From: an uncultured Bacilli bacterium
GTDB lineage: Bacteria > Bacillota_I > Bacilli_A > RFN20 > CAG-631
Direction of reading: 5' to 3'
Assembly: GCA_934202505.1 (NCBI GenBank)
Contig: CAKPXW010000077.1
Span: 1-8,112 of the forward strand
DNA length: 8,112 nt
Part shown: in pieces, positions 1-6,458 of the stretch
Numbering within the stretch: the first letter of the stretch is position 1
How the letters are laid out: every line of letters begins with the position of its first letter
Made by a program: the position numbers and the translations under genes
The notes under the pieces: generated by a model
Seen by the model: the letters and a program-made list of their open reading frames with translations, nothing else
Told to the model about the DNA's origin: nothing
Databases searched by the model: none

Positions 1-10
1 TTTGGACAAC

Positions 11-46
11 AAAAAAGAAGGGGTGCAATTTTTTGCATCTCTTCTT
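11..46 (-). terminator. Probable rho-independent terminator of the GH20 gene
   Basis: Read on the minus strand, a 14-position stem (arms at 46-33 and 28-15) closes a 4-nt loop and is followed by a T-rich tract (complement of 16-11). Two stem positions are A.C mismatches on the minus strand; on the plus strand they become G.U pairs, but there no U-tract follows. Position (about 30 nt past the GH20 stop) and the T-run favour the minus direction. It could also serve a gene outside the window. Confidence 0.55.
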
Positions 47-78
47 AAAATTGTCATTCTTAACTTAATGACATTGAA

Positions 79-1653
79 TTACTTACTCTTTTTTTTATCT
101 AATTGATATTCAATATATTTTTCATTTTTACGATATTTTTTTGAAATTTCATCTTTATATTTTTTATTTGTAGGACAAGCGGTTTTTAAAGAACAATAAT
201 CAATTTTCATATTATCTAAAACATGATAGAATTTTTCCATTCTTTTCTTAAATGAAGTAAAATTATGATTAGTTGAGTAAGTCCAACAAGCTTCTGATAA
301 AGCTTCAAGACGAGGATTTAACATAAAATCTAACATATTTCCATTATCAATCCATTCTGTCCAAATGCAACCTTCTATTGCAATAATGTTTTTTAAAGCC
401 GACTTGTTTAAACCTTCAAGATGAATGCCACGGTTATAAGTTCTTATTAATGGTAACTCAGCATAAGGATCATTAAAGTATACTTGACTACAAGGAGAAT
501 ATATAGTTTTTCTTCCATTATTAATATATTCAATTCGAGGTTTGTCCATTTTCCAATCCCAATATTGCATTATTACGCGGCTATCAACATTGTCAAAAAC
601 ACCATCATTCCAAACAATTACTTTACGTCCTTTGTCTAAAATATATTTAGCAATTTCATTAGTAAAATGAGTTTGTAATTGATTTGTACTTGTTAAATTT
701 AATTTTCTCATCATTGCTTTACAATCTGGACATGTTTCCCAATTTGTATGGGTTACTTCATCTCCACCAATGTGAATATATTTCGAATCTTTAAATAAAA
801 GCAATAATTCATCAAATAATTTTTTAAAGAAAGTATAAGTGGATTCTTTTCCTGGACAAATGATTTCTTTAAAAACGCCAAAGTAACCTGGAACCTCATT
901 TTCTTTATTAAAACAATGCAATTCTTTATAAGCAGCAACAATAGCAGATGTGTGACCTGGAACATCAATTTCAGGAATTATTTCAATGTAATGTTTTTTA
1001 GCATAATTTATAATTTCTTTAACATCTTCATAGGAATAACAATGTTCATAAGGGTGATTATCATATGCATCATTATCTTGACTTTCTATTTTGGTGTTTT
1101 TCCTTTTAGAGGCAACTTTTTCAAGATTAGGAAATGTTTTAAAATTTATTCTAAAACCTTGATCATCAGATAAATGCCAATGCAAATAATTAAATTTTAA
1201 TAAAGATAATAAATCTATTAATTGAAACAATTTTTCTTTACCAAAAAAGTGACGGACTTCATCAATCATAAAAGATCTCATTAAGAAACGAGGCTTATCA
1301 TCAATATAAAGAATATCAGATTCTATTTTATTAGTTGAGCTAATAGAATGTAAATTTAAAAGCATAGCAAGAGATCTTGTTGCTAAATAAAACGCATACT
1401 CATCTTTTCCCTCAACAAGTGTTATTTCTTTTTGCATTGTAATTCGATATTCTTGACTTTTAAGTTCATTATTAATTTCGAATTCAAAAGTATATACAGA
1501 AAATGACTCATCTACATTTAATTTTTCTTCAAGTTCATGATTAAATTGAATTACAGCATTTTGATATTTTGGTTGTATAATAATTCGATAATTGCTAAAA
1601 CTAATTTTACCTTTTTCTTTTTTGTAAAAATTAGGTAATGGTATAATATTCAT
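79..1653 (-). CDS. GH20 family beta-N-acetylhexosaminidase (cytoplasmic)
   Basis: Predicted glycoside hydrolase family 20 enzyme that removes terminal GlcNAc/GalNAc from oligosaccharides by substrate-assisted catalysis. What is visible: an N-terminal GH20b-like domain (about residues 1-118), then a TIM-barrel catalytic domain. The latter carries the substrate-binding Arg126 (MRSFMIDEVRHF), LHWHLSDDQGFR at 157-168, EIDVPGH at 228-234, the hallmark HIGGDE at 294-299 with the catalytic Asp298-Glu299 pair, Tyr392 in VYFND, and WTE at 431-433. At 524 residues it is complete. There is no signal peptide, lipobox or anchor, so it should act in the cytoplasm on imported glycans. The start is supported by GAGGTG (complement of 1663-1668) and a promoter just upstream. 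It is divergent from a sugar isomerase/epimerase gene. The family is certain; the exact substrate cannot be read from sequence. Confidence 0.95.
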   Translation of the reverse strand: MNIIPLPNFYKKEKGKISFSNYRIIIQPKYQNAVIQFNHELEEKLNVDESFSVYTFEFEINNELKSQEYRITMQKEITLVEGKDEYAFYLATRSLAMLLNLHSISSTNKIESDILYIDDKPRFLMRSFMIDEVRHFFGKEKLFQLIDLLSLLKFNYLHWHLSDDQGFRINFKTFPNLEKVASKRKNTKIESQDNDAYDNHPYEHCYSYEDVKEIINYAKKHYIEIIPEIDVPGHTSAIVAAYKELHCFNKENEVPGYFGVFKEIICPGKESTYTFFKKLFDELLLLFKDSKYIHIGGDEVTHTNWETCPDCKAMMRKLNLTSTNQLQTHFTNEIAKYILDKGRKVIVWNDGVFDNVDSRVIMQYWDWKMDKPRIEYINNGRKTIYSPCSQVYFNDPYAELPLIRTYNRGIHLEGLNKSALKNIIAIEGCIWTEWIDNGNMLDFMLNPRLEALSEACWTYSTNHNFTSFKKRMEKFYHVLDNMKIDYCSLKTACPTNKKYKDEISKKYRKNEKYIEYQLDKKKSK

Positions 1654-1675
1654 TATTTATATCACCTCGTTTGCT

Positions 1676-1704
1676 ATTTTACTTTATCTATTTATTAATG
1701 TAAA
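1676..1704 (-). promoter_or_regulatory. Sigma-A-type promoter for the GH20 gene
   Basis: On the minus strand there is a -35 TTTACA (complement of 1699-1704), a 17-bp spacer and a -10 TAAAAT (complement of 1676-1681). The predicted start of transcription falls only a few bases before the GAGGTG ribosome binding site, so the leader would be very short. Inferred from consensus match and spacing. Confidence 0.6.
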
Positions 1705-1713
1705 GAATAAAAC

Positions 1714-1741
1714 TTGACAAAAAAAATTCAAATTATAAAAT
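1714..1741 (+). promoter_or_regulatory. Sigma-A-type promoter for the isomerase/membrane-protein operon
   Basis: A perfect -35 TTGACA (1714-1719) is followed by a 16-bp spacer and -10 TAAAAT (1736-1741); an overlapping TATAAA (1734-1739) is an alternative. Transcription would start at about 1746-1749, essentially at the Shine-Dalgarno sequence, giving an unusually short leader. The -35 box lies 9 bp from that of the divergent GH20 promoter. Confidence 0.6.
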
Positions 1742-1746
1742 GAAAT

Positions 1747-1753
1747 AAAGGAG
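1747..1753 (+). promoter_or_regulatory. Ribosome binding site that fixes the isomerase start
   Basis: AAAGGAG lies 8 nt before the ATG at 1762. An in-frame GTG at 1753 would give three extra residues, but it overlaps the Shine-Dalgarno sequence itself and so cannot be the start it serves. Confidence 0.85.
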
Positions 1754-1761
1754 TGATACAA

Positions 1762-2553
1762 ATGGCAAAATTTGGCATATATGTTTGGTTTGGTGGTAAT
1801 GTTTCCAATGATATAAGATTTAAAGCAATAAAAGATGCAAAATTTGATAGTGTTGCTATTCTTTATTCTGATGAATATATAGATAATATTGGAAGTAAAG
1901 AAAGTCATATTGAATTAGCATTTAAATATAATTTAAAAATTGAAAACTATCATTTACCTTATACAAATGCTTTCGATATTTTCCAAGATGATGAAAAAAA
2001 AGCTAATTCTCAATTAAACTTATATAAAGAAGGAATAATTTCTGCTAGTCAAAATAATGTACCAGTTGTTGTTATTCATTTAACAGGAGATACAATAACT
2101 TATCCTATAAATCAAAAGGGAATAGAAAGAATAAAAGAATTAATAGATTTTGCTAAATCTTATAAGGTAAAACTAGCTTTTGAAAATTTAAGAAAAGAAG
2201 GCCTTGAATATTTATATAAAGTATTAGATACATTTAATGATGAATATGTTGGACTATGTTATGATTATGGCCATGATCATTGCTTTAATAAAGAACATGA
2301 ATTTGAAATCTTAAGAAAATATGGAAATAGATTATTTGCTTTACATTTACATGGAAATGATGGATTATGGGATTACCATCGTCGTTTAAGAGATGGAAAT
2401 GGAAACTTAGAAAAATTAAAGGAAGAATTGGATAAGATTAATGTTACTTGTCCTTATTCATTAGAAGTTATTCAAAATGTTCCAGCAAATACTTATGATC
2501 AATTGATGGATTATTTAAAAACTATGAAAGAGGATTTAGAAAAACTAGTATAA
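1762..2553 (+). CDS. Xylose isomerase-like TIM-barrel sugar phosphate isomerase/epimerase
   Basis: 263-residue single-domain protein of the AP-endonuclease-2/xylose-isomerase-like TIM-barrel superfamily, which includes sugar and inositol isomerases, epimerases and dehydratases. Visible strand-end motifs carry the usual divalent-metal ligands: VIHLTG with His106, AFENLR with Glu141, CYDYGH with Asp168 and His171, ALHLHGND with His195, His197 and Asp200, and YSLEV with Glu235. No signal peptide is present, so it is cytoplasmic. Its stop is followed at once by a membrane-protein gene whose ribosome binding site overlaps the TAA, so the two form an operon. The divergent GH20 gene suggests a role in metabolising sugars freed from glycans, but this is inference; the specific substrate is unknown. 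An endonuclease IV role is unlikely because the protein lacks that family's fuller metal-ligand set. Confidence 0.85.
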   Translation: MAKFGIYVWFGGNVSNDIRFKAIKDAKFDSVAILYSDEYIDNIGSKESHIELAFKYNLKIENYHLPYTNAFDIFQDDEKKANSQLNLYKEGIISASQNNVPVVVIHLTGDTITYPINQKGIERIKELIDFAKSYKVKLAFENLRKEGLEYLYKVLDTFNDEYVGLCYDYGHDHCFNKEHEFEILRKYGNRLFALHLHGNDGLWDYHRRLRDGNGNLEKLKEELDKINVTCPYSLEVIQNVPANTYDQLMDYLKTMKEDLEKLV

Positions 2554-2563
2554 GGAGAATTTA

Positions 2564-3103
2564 ATGAAAAAAATTAACTTTTTTATGTGGGCAATAATGC
2601 CATTTGTATTAATAGTTTTATTTTTGTTTTTACCACTTTTTCAAACATATTACATAGCTACATCAGCAAAAGATATGACAATATATGGTTTTAATTTTAT
2701 TTTAGGAAAATTTGTTAAAGATAGTGAAATGCTTGTCAATATAACTAAAATTTCCTCATCTTCTATGGTGATAGTAATTATGATCTTTTTACCAATTACA
2801 ATTGTCATATCTAATAAATTTTTAAAAAGAGATATTGCTTTAAAAATAATTAATGTATTAATTAGTGTTACAGTTGTAGTTTATTTTTATCTATTTCAAT
2901 TTAATAATTATAAATTATTAGGAGATGAATTTTACAATATTTTAGCATTTAAAACGACCGGGTTATATTCTATGCTGGTAGTAATTTATTCTTTATATGC
3001 AATATATCATATAACAATATTAGTTGTTTCCATAAGGAAAAAAATAAAATCTAAAGAAGAATATCTTACAGCTAAAGAAATAAAAGAAAATAATGATTTA
3101 TAA
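2564..3103 (+). CDS. Hypothetical membrane protein with four predicted helices
   Basis: I do not recognise this 179-residue protein. Four hydrophobic stretches are visible at about residues 6-28, 66-84, 91-112 and 133-157, with a charged Lys/Glu-rich tail (158-179) that should face the cytoplasm. The loop after helix 1 (residues 30-60) carries a YGFNFILGK stretch. There are no cysteines, no catalytic motif and no transporter signature. The start is supported by AAGGAG at 2552-2557, which overlaps the stop of the preceding isomerase gene, so it is translated from the same mRNA and probably coupled. A terminator follows directly. A small regulatory or accessory membrane component is possible, but no function can be assigned from sequence. 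Confidence 0.75.
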   Translation: MKKINFFMWAIMPFVLIVLFLFLPLFQTYYIATSAKDMTIYGFNFILGKFVKDSEMLVNITKISSSSMVIVIMIFLPITIVISNKFLKRDIALKIINVLISVTVVVYFYLFQFNNYKLLGDEFYNILAFKTTGLYSMLVVIYSLYAIYHITILVVSIRKKIKSKEEYLTAKEIKENNDL

Positions 3104-3104
3104 T

Positions 3105-3150
3105 AAAAAAAAGTTCAATTTTGCAGTTAATTACAAAATGAACTTTTTAT
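3105..3150. terminator. Bidirectional rho-independent terminator
   Basis: Arms 3108-3123 and 3134-3148 form a stem of about 15 bp with a single bulged A around a 10-nt loop. On the plus strand it starts a few bases past the membrane-protein stop and ends in TTTTT; on the minus strand it lies just past the M6 protease stop and ends in a run of eight T. It therefore closes both convergent genes. Confidence 0.85.
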
Positions 3151-3160
3151 TTATTTAAAA

Positions 3161-5437
3161 TTAATTTTTATTAAAAGTAATATTTACTTTATTATCATCC
3201 ATTGAATTTATTGTAAATGAATATGAAATAGTATTTCCTTGGTCATCTTTAATATTCTTTGATAAAGTATCATTTACGCCAAATATATAGTCATTTCCAT
3301 TCTTTACATATTCAATTAGGTTATCTACTGTTCCATAATCATCAGAAGAATCTGTATTTGTATTATAAATAGCATAATAATCACCATATCCTTCATAAGT
3401 TTCTTTGATTAATGAAGCATTTATATGGTAAACAACAACGCCTTTAGAATCAAAGTTTCCATAAGGACTTGCATTTAATTTAGTATTATTATAATAAGTA
3501 ACAATATAATATTCTTGGAACATACCTAAAGCCTCATCGAAGTTATTGGCAATTAATATTGTATCACCAGTTTCTTCAAAAGCCTTTAAGTCAAGAGTAA
3601 TAGAATCATCAGCAACAATTAATTTAGATGTAGTAAGCCATCCAAAGACAAACTTTGTAAAAGGACTATGGTCTGCAGTTGAACTATCCATAACATCATA
3701 GCTACCTAAAGGACTATTCTTTCCAGTAGTATCATAATAATCATCAGCACCTAAAATATGTGAAAATTCATGGATAAATGTATAAGTATTAGTTGGATTT
3801 TTTCCATTGAAGCCATCATCATTTTCATATAAAAATTGATATGAACACCATAAATAGTCATTAGCATAAACACCATCATATTCATAATATTCATCATTTT
3901 TATCACCAAGATAATTCCAATATCTAAAAGCCCAGTGGAAAATGTTTTCAGCAGTTTCATCAATTTCTAAAGTGTTAATTAGAACTATTGCATCAATTGT
4001 TCCATTATTATCACTATCGTATTTTGATAAATCAACACCTTGTTTATCAAGATAACTTAAAGCTTCATTCATAACATATTGTTCACCAGCAGTAATTGTA
4101 TCAGTTCCAATAGTGATTGTTTTATCTTCATAATAAGATGAATTATTTGCTGGAGTAAACCATTCATCTAAAATATCTATGTTTAAATCTAATTTTTGAT
4201 TGCTTGATGTGTAAAAATAATCATAAACGCTATAATAAGGTAAACTAGCATTTGTTTTACTTGAAGAATAAAAAGCATTTTTTATATTTTCAATTGTATA
4301 ACCTTTTGAACTTGCAAGTACATCATTGAATTGAACAGGAATTACAAGAACAGATGGACTTCCAATAGTTGGACAGCCATCAGCATAATCACTAAGTTCA
4401 GTTACATTTTTAATTAAAACATTATTTTTAGCAAAATCAACATCATATACACCAGTTGAAGAAGTAGGTAGTCCTTTTCCTTTATTAGTAATTACGTTAT
4501 CATTATCTGAAGGTGTATCAGGATTTTCTTCCCCATATACATCTTTATGGTAAATTTCCATAATTACATAAGAGTAAGTATCACTTGTATAGTAATATAC
4601 ATAGGCGTTAATATCACCTTTTGCTAATTCAAAAGTATAACCATCATCGCTTGTTTCTTCAGATTTTGTAGTAGTAAAGATTGCTTTTAATTCGTTTATA
4701 AAAGTTACAACATCAGTATTACTTACAACATTGAAGTAAAATGAAACATCGACTAAGTTGTTTTCTGTATCATTTGATAATGTGTATTCTTTACAAGGTA
4801 AGAAAGGAATTGTATATTCTTTAAATAAGGATTTTAAAATAGCAGCATCTTCATCAGTATATTGAGTCTTATTACTTAAGTCTACTTTATAGATGGCTAA
4901 GTAAACTTCTTCATTATCATAAGAAATATCAAGATAGATATCATCTTGAGAGTAGTAATAATAAGTTAGACCATCATCTTCATCAACTTCAAAGCCATCA
5001 TAATCAAATGATGAAGCAAGAATATTTCTATATGAAGTATATGTGCTTTCTTCTACTGTTAAAAAGTCAATTAATACATAAGGATAAGCTATGTCTTCTG
5101 TATAATCAGTTAAAAAATAAGCTTCACAATCCATAAAAGGAACAGTGATAGAAAAGTATTTTTTGATAAGTTCAACATCTTCTTTGTTAAAGTCTGTAGT
5201 AGATGTAGAAAGATTTGAATCACTGCCTATAGAAGAAATATTATCAGTAATAGAACTTTCATTGCTTGAAGTTTGACTATTTGTTTCTTCATTAGAAGTA
5301 GAAGAATTTTCTAATGAAGAAGAATTTTCTAATGAAGAAGAATTATTAGAAATTTGAGAATCGCTATTATTAGTTCCATTACAAGCTGTAAGAATTAATG
5401 ATAGCATAGCAATATTTAATATATTTATTTTTTTCAT
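3161..5437 (-). CDS. M6 family (immune inhibitor A-like) metalloprotease lipoprotein
   Basis: Surface-anchored zinc protease of 758 residues. Order of parts: lipoprotein signal with lipobox LTAC (Cys19 acylated); a Ser/Asn/Glu/Thr-rich linker (20-82) with six-residue repeats; two tandem copies of an unassigned domain (about 84-187 and 193-299); a short linker (300-325); then the M6 domain from about 360. The latter contains the zinc site HEFSHILGADD (His556, Glu557, His560, Gly563, Asp566) and a Met-turn-like DVMD at 581-584. A calcium-loop-like stretch, DSDNNGTIDA (474-483), lies before the active site. The start is supported by AAGGAGG 6 nt before the ATG. It is a single-gene unit between the csp terminator and a convergent terminator. 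Family members degrade secreted or host proteins; the target here is unknown. No truncation or missing catalytic residue is seen. Confidence 0.92.
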   Translation of the reverse strand: MKKINILNIAMLSLILTACNGTNNSDSQISNNSSSLENSSSLENSSTSNEETNSQTSSNESSITDNISSIGSDSNLSTSTTDFNKEDVELIKKYFSITVPFMDCEAYFLTDYTEDIAYPYVLIDFLTVEESTYTSYRNILASSFDYDGFEVDEDDGLTYYYYSQDDIYLDISYDNEEVYLAIYKVDLSNKTQYTDEDAAILKSLFKEYTIPFLPCKEYTLSNDTENNLVDVSFYFNVVSNTDVVTFINELKAIFTTTKSEETSDDGYTFELAKGDINAYVYYYTSDTYSYVIMEIYHKDVYGEENPDTPSDNDNVITNKGKGLPTSSTGVYDVDFAKNNVLIKNVTELSDYADGCPTIGSPSVLVIPVQFNDVLASSKGYTIENIKNAFYSSSKTNASLPYYSVYDYFYTSSNQKLDLNIDILDEWFTPANNSSYYEDKTITIGTDTITAGEQYVMNEALSYLDKQGVDLSKYDSDNNGTIDAIVLINTLEIDETAENIFHWAFRYWNYLGDKNDEYYEYDGVYANDYLWCSYQFLYENDDGFNGKNPTNTYTFIHEFSHILGADDYYDTTGKNSPLGSYDVMDSSTADHSPFTKFVFGWLTTSKLIVADDSITLDLKAFEETGDTILIANNFDEALGMFQEYYIVTYYNNTKLNASPYGNFDSKGVVVYHINASLIKETYEGYGDYYAIYNTNTDSSDDYGTVDNLIEYVKNGNDYIFGVNDTLSKNIKDDQGNTISYSFTINSMDDNKVNITFNKN
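4541..5188 (-). repeat. Tandem duplicated ~105-residue domain in the M6 protease
   Basis: Residues 84-187 and 193-299 of the M6 protein align end to end. The first reads ED-x-ELIKKYF with TVPFMDC and YFLTDYTED; the second reads ED-x-AILKSLF with TIPFLPC and YTLSNDTEN. A DDG-Leu/Tyr-Thr stretch near the C-terminal third and a closing Tyr-Lys/His-x-Asp also agree. Each copy has one Cys (104 and 215) at the same place. The copies are well diverged, so the duplication is old. I do not recognise the domain. Confidence 0.7.
5301..5344 (-). repeat. 18-bp tandem repeat in the lipoprotein linker
   Basis: On the plus strand GAAGAATTTTCTAATGAA occurs twice in perfect tandem (5301-5318, 5319-5336), followed by an 8-bp start of a third copy. 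On the coding strand this gives two SSSLEN units in the linker of the M6 lipoprotein. The repeat is a whole number of codons, so copy-number slippage would keep the frame. Confidence 0.9.
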
Positions 5438-5465
5438 TTATGTCCTCCTTTATAAAAGCATTAAA

Positions 5466-5471
5466 ATTATA
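5466..5471 (-). promoter_or_regulatory. Probable -10 element of the M6 protease promoter
   Basis: A perfect TATAAT on the minus strand (complement of 5466-5471) would start transcription near 5459, giving a leader of about 22 nt that contains the AAGGAGG site. The -35 region at 17-bp spacing (TTTTCT, complement of 5489-5494) is poor, so the promoter may need an activator. A long dyad covers the spacer and -35 position. Confidence 0.55.
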
Positions 5472-5473
5472 CC

Positions 5474-5497
5474 TTCTTTTGTTTTAAAAGAAAAGAA
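5474..5497. promoter_or_regulatory. Near-perfect 24-bp palindrome over the M6 promoter
   Basis: Half-sites TTCTTTTGTTTT and AAAAGAAAAGAA match as an inverted repeat at 11 of 12 positions with no spacer. The dyad lies directly upstream of the -10 box of the protease gene and covers the place where a -35 box would sit. It may be an operator; low complexity makes a chance origin possible. Confidence 0.35.
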
Positions 5498-5519
5498 AAA
5501 GATGACATATGTCACCTTT
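5491..5519 (-). terminator. Rho-independent terminator of the cold-shock gene
   Basis: On the minus strand, 2 nt after the csp TAG stop, a stem (AAAGGTGAC / GTCATCTTT with one G.U pair) around ATAT is followed by TTTTTCTTTT. It contains the perfect 12-bp palindrome TGACATATGTCA at 5503-5514. It separates csp from the M6 promoter. Confidence 0.8.
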
Positions 5520-5521
5520 AA

Positions 5522-5737
5522 CTAAGATTTAACATGAATTTTACTAACATTTCGAGCTTGTAAACCATTTGCGGTTTCAAAAACAACAAATTCAACAGTA
5601 TCTCCTTCATCAAGAGTTTTAAATCCATCTTGATTGATTTGTGAATAGTGTACAAAGATGTCAGTTGTATCGTTAATTTTGTTTATAAATCCAAATCCTT
5701 TATTAGGATTGAACCATTTAACTTTGCCTTTTTCCAT
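5522..5737 (-). CDS. csp: Cold-shock protein (CspA/CspB family RNA chaperone)
   Basis: 71-residue single cold-shock domain, the normal length of the family. It binds single-stranded RNA/DNA and melts mRNA secondary structure in the cytoplasm. Visible motifs: [15 protein letters not shown] at the N terminus with RNP1 (KGFGFI, residues 13-18), RNP2 as DIFVHYSQI (26-34), and the usual C-terminal GLQARNV. Promoter and terminator are its own, though readthrough from the upstream comFC is possible because no terminator is seen between them. The AAAGGAG ribosome binding site ends 14 nt before the ATG, which is long, and no alternative in-frame start exists closer to it. Such genes are often cold-induced or simply housekeeping; the sequence does not decide which. 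Confidence 0.95.
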   Translation of the reverse strand: MEKGKVKWFNPNKGFGFINKINDTTDIFVHYSQINQDGFKTLDEGDTVEFVVFETANGLQARNVSKIHVKS

Positions 5738-5751
5738 TTCTACTAAATTAG

Positions 5752-5758
5752 CTCCTTT
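5752..5758 (-). promoter_or_regulatory. Unusually distant ribosome binding site of csp
   Basis: AAAGGAG (complement of 5752-5758) is the only Shine-Dalgarno match upstream of csp and ends 14 nt before the ATG at 5737, against 6-10 nt for the other clearly read genes in this window. No ATG, GTG or TTG lies in frame between them. Confidence 0.6.
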
Positions 5759-5768
5759 TCTAATAAAA

Positions 5769-5774
5769 ATTATA
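5769..5774 (-). promoter_or_regulatory. Probable -10 element of the csp promoter
   Basis: A TATAAT on the minus strand (complement of 5769-5774) lies in the 70-bp gap after comFC and would give a leader of about 24 nt. The -35 region is weak (TTTAAT at 16-bp spacing). No clear terminator is seen between comFC and this site. Confidence 0.5.
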
Positions 5775-5807
5775 TTACTTAAATAAAATAATTAAAGAAA
5801 AATCGAT

Positions 5808-6458
5808 CTACAAAGTTCGACAATTTCTAACTTTAAAAATTATTAAGCCTTTAATATTGTCTTTATCTACCTTATATTTAAGTAAAATATTTATAATTGA
5901 TTTTAATGTGGAGCCACTTGTATAAATATCATCTATGATTAAATATTTTTTAGTTGGAACAATTTTGTTTTTTACCTTAATAATTTTTGCAATTTCTTTT
6001 CTTTTATTAAAAGGAACACTTGATTGTTTATATTCTTCACTTTTATAAAATAAGATTTCATAAGGCATCTTTAAATTTTTTACAATTTGTTCTATATGAT
6101 TAAATCCTCTTAAATAATCATCTTTTGCATTGGATGGAGGAAAGATAATTGTATGGCCTCGATATTTTAATTTTATATAATTTACAAAATCATTTAAAAA
6201 TACTTTATTCAATTCAATATCATAACAACCTTTATATTTATAAATTAATTCTCTTGCAAATCCATTGTAATTATAAAGAAATAAAACATTAACTCCATTT
6301 ATTATTTCTTCTTTTTTTATAGTTTCAAATTTGCTTTTACAAGACATACATATTATTTGTGGCTTTGATAAGAAAAAATTTAAAGAGTTTTTTCCATATA
6401 TTGGTCCAAAACAAATTAAACAATAGCCTGATTTTTGCATTTTATTTCTTTTATACAT
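5808..6458 (-). CDS. comFC: ComFC family phosphoribosyltransferase-like competence protein
   Basis: 216-residue ComFC/GntX-type protein, needed in transformable bacteria for DNA uptake and thought to work with the ComFA ATPase on the cytoplasmic side of the membrane. Visible parts: an N-terminal zinc ribbon of four cysteines (CLIC at 13-16, CMSC at 37-40); a PPSN...RGFNH stretch (107-121) typical of the family; Gln145 and Arg153 in the usual positions; and the PRPP-binding loop LIIDDIYTSGSTL (173-185). It is somewhat shorter than the B. subtilis protein. The start is uncertain: the ATG at 6458 overlaps the end of comFA by 43 bp, while ATG 6440 (residue 7) overlaps by 25 bp. Neither has a good ribosome binding site, so translation is probably coupled to comFA. 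No comFB lies between them. Confidence 0.9.
   Translation of the reverse strand: MYKRNKMQKSGYCLICFGPIYGKNSLNFFLSKPQIICMSCKSKFETIKKEEIINGVNVLFLYNYNGFARELIYKYKGCYDIELNKVFLNDFVNYIKLKYRGHTIIFPPSNAKDDYLRGFNHIEQIVKNLKMPYEILFYKSEEYKQSSVPFNKRKEIAKIIKVKNKIVPTKKYLIIDDIYTSGSTLKSIINILLKYKVDKDNIKGLIIFKVRNCRTL

Noticed and set aside
52..73. TGTCATT / AATGACA hairpin near the GH20 stop codon
   Set aside because: Only 7 AT-rich pairs with an 8-nt loop and a weak T-tract; the hairpin at 11-46 is the better terminator.
753..968. Minus-strand open frame of 71 codons inside the GH20 gene
   Set aside because: Lies wholly in another frame of a gene with intact catalytic motifs; no ribosome binding site and a low-complexity product.
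916..1173. Plus-strand open frame of 85 codons opposite the GH20 gene
   Set aside because: Antisense shadow of the GH20 coding sequence; the Phe/Ile-rich product reflects reversed AT-rich codons.
1699..1719. Apparent operator dyad TGTAAAG-7 nt-CTTGACA in the divergent promoter gap
   Set aside because: Fully explained by two divergent -35 boxes facing away from each other, so it is not independent evidence for a binding site.
1684..1908. Minus-strand open frame of 74 codons across the divergent promoter and isomerase start
   Set aside because: Overlaps two promoters and the start of a well-supported gene; no start signal of its own.
3751..3963. Minus-strand open frame of 70 codons inside the M6 protease gene
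   Set aside because: Alternate-frame shadow over the M6 catalytic region; Met/Ile-rich and without a ribosome binding site.
5501..5516. Perfect 12-bp palindrome TGACATATGTCA considered as a transcription factor site
   Set aside because: It is the core of the hairpin 2 nt after the csp stop and is followed by a T-run, so it is best read as part of the terminator.
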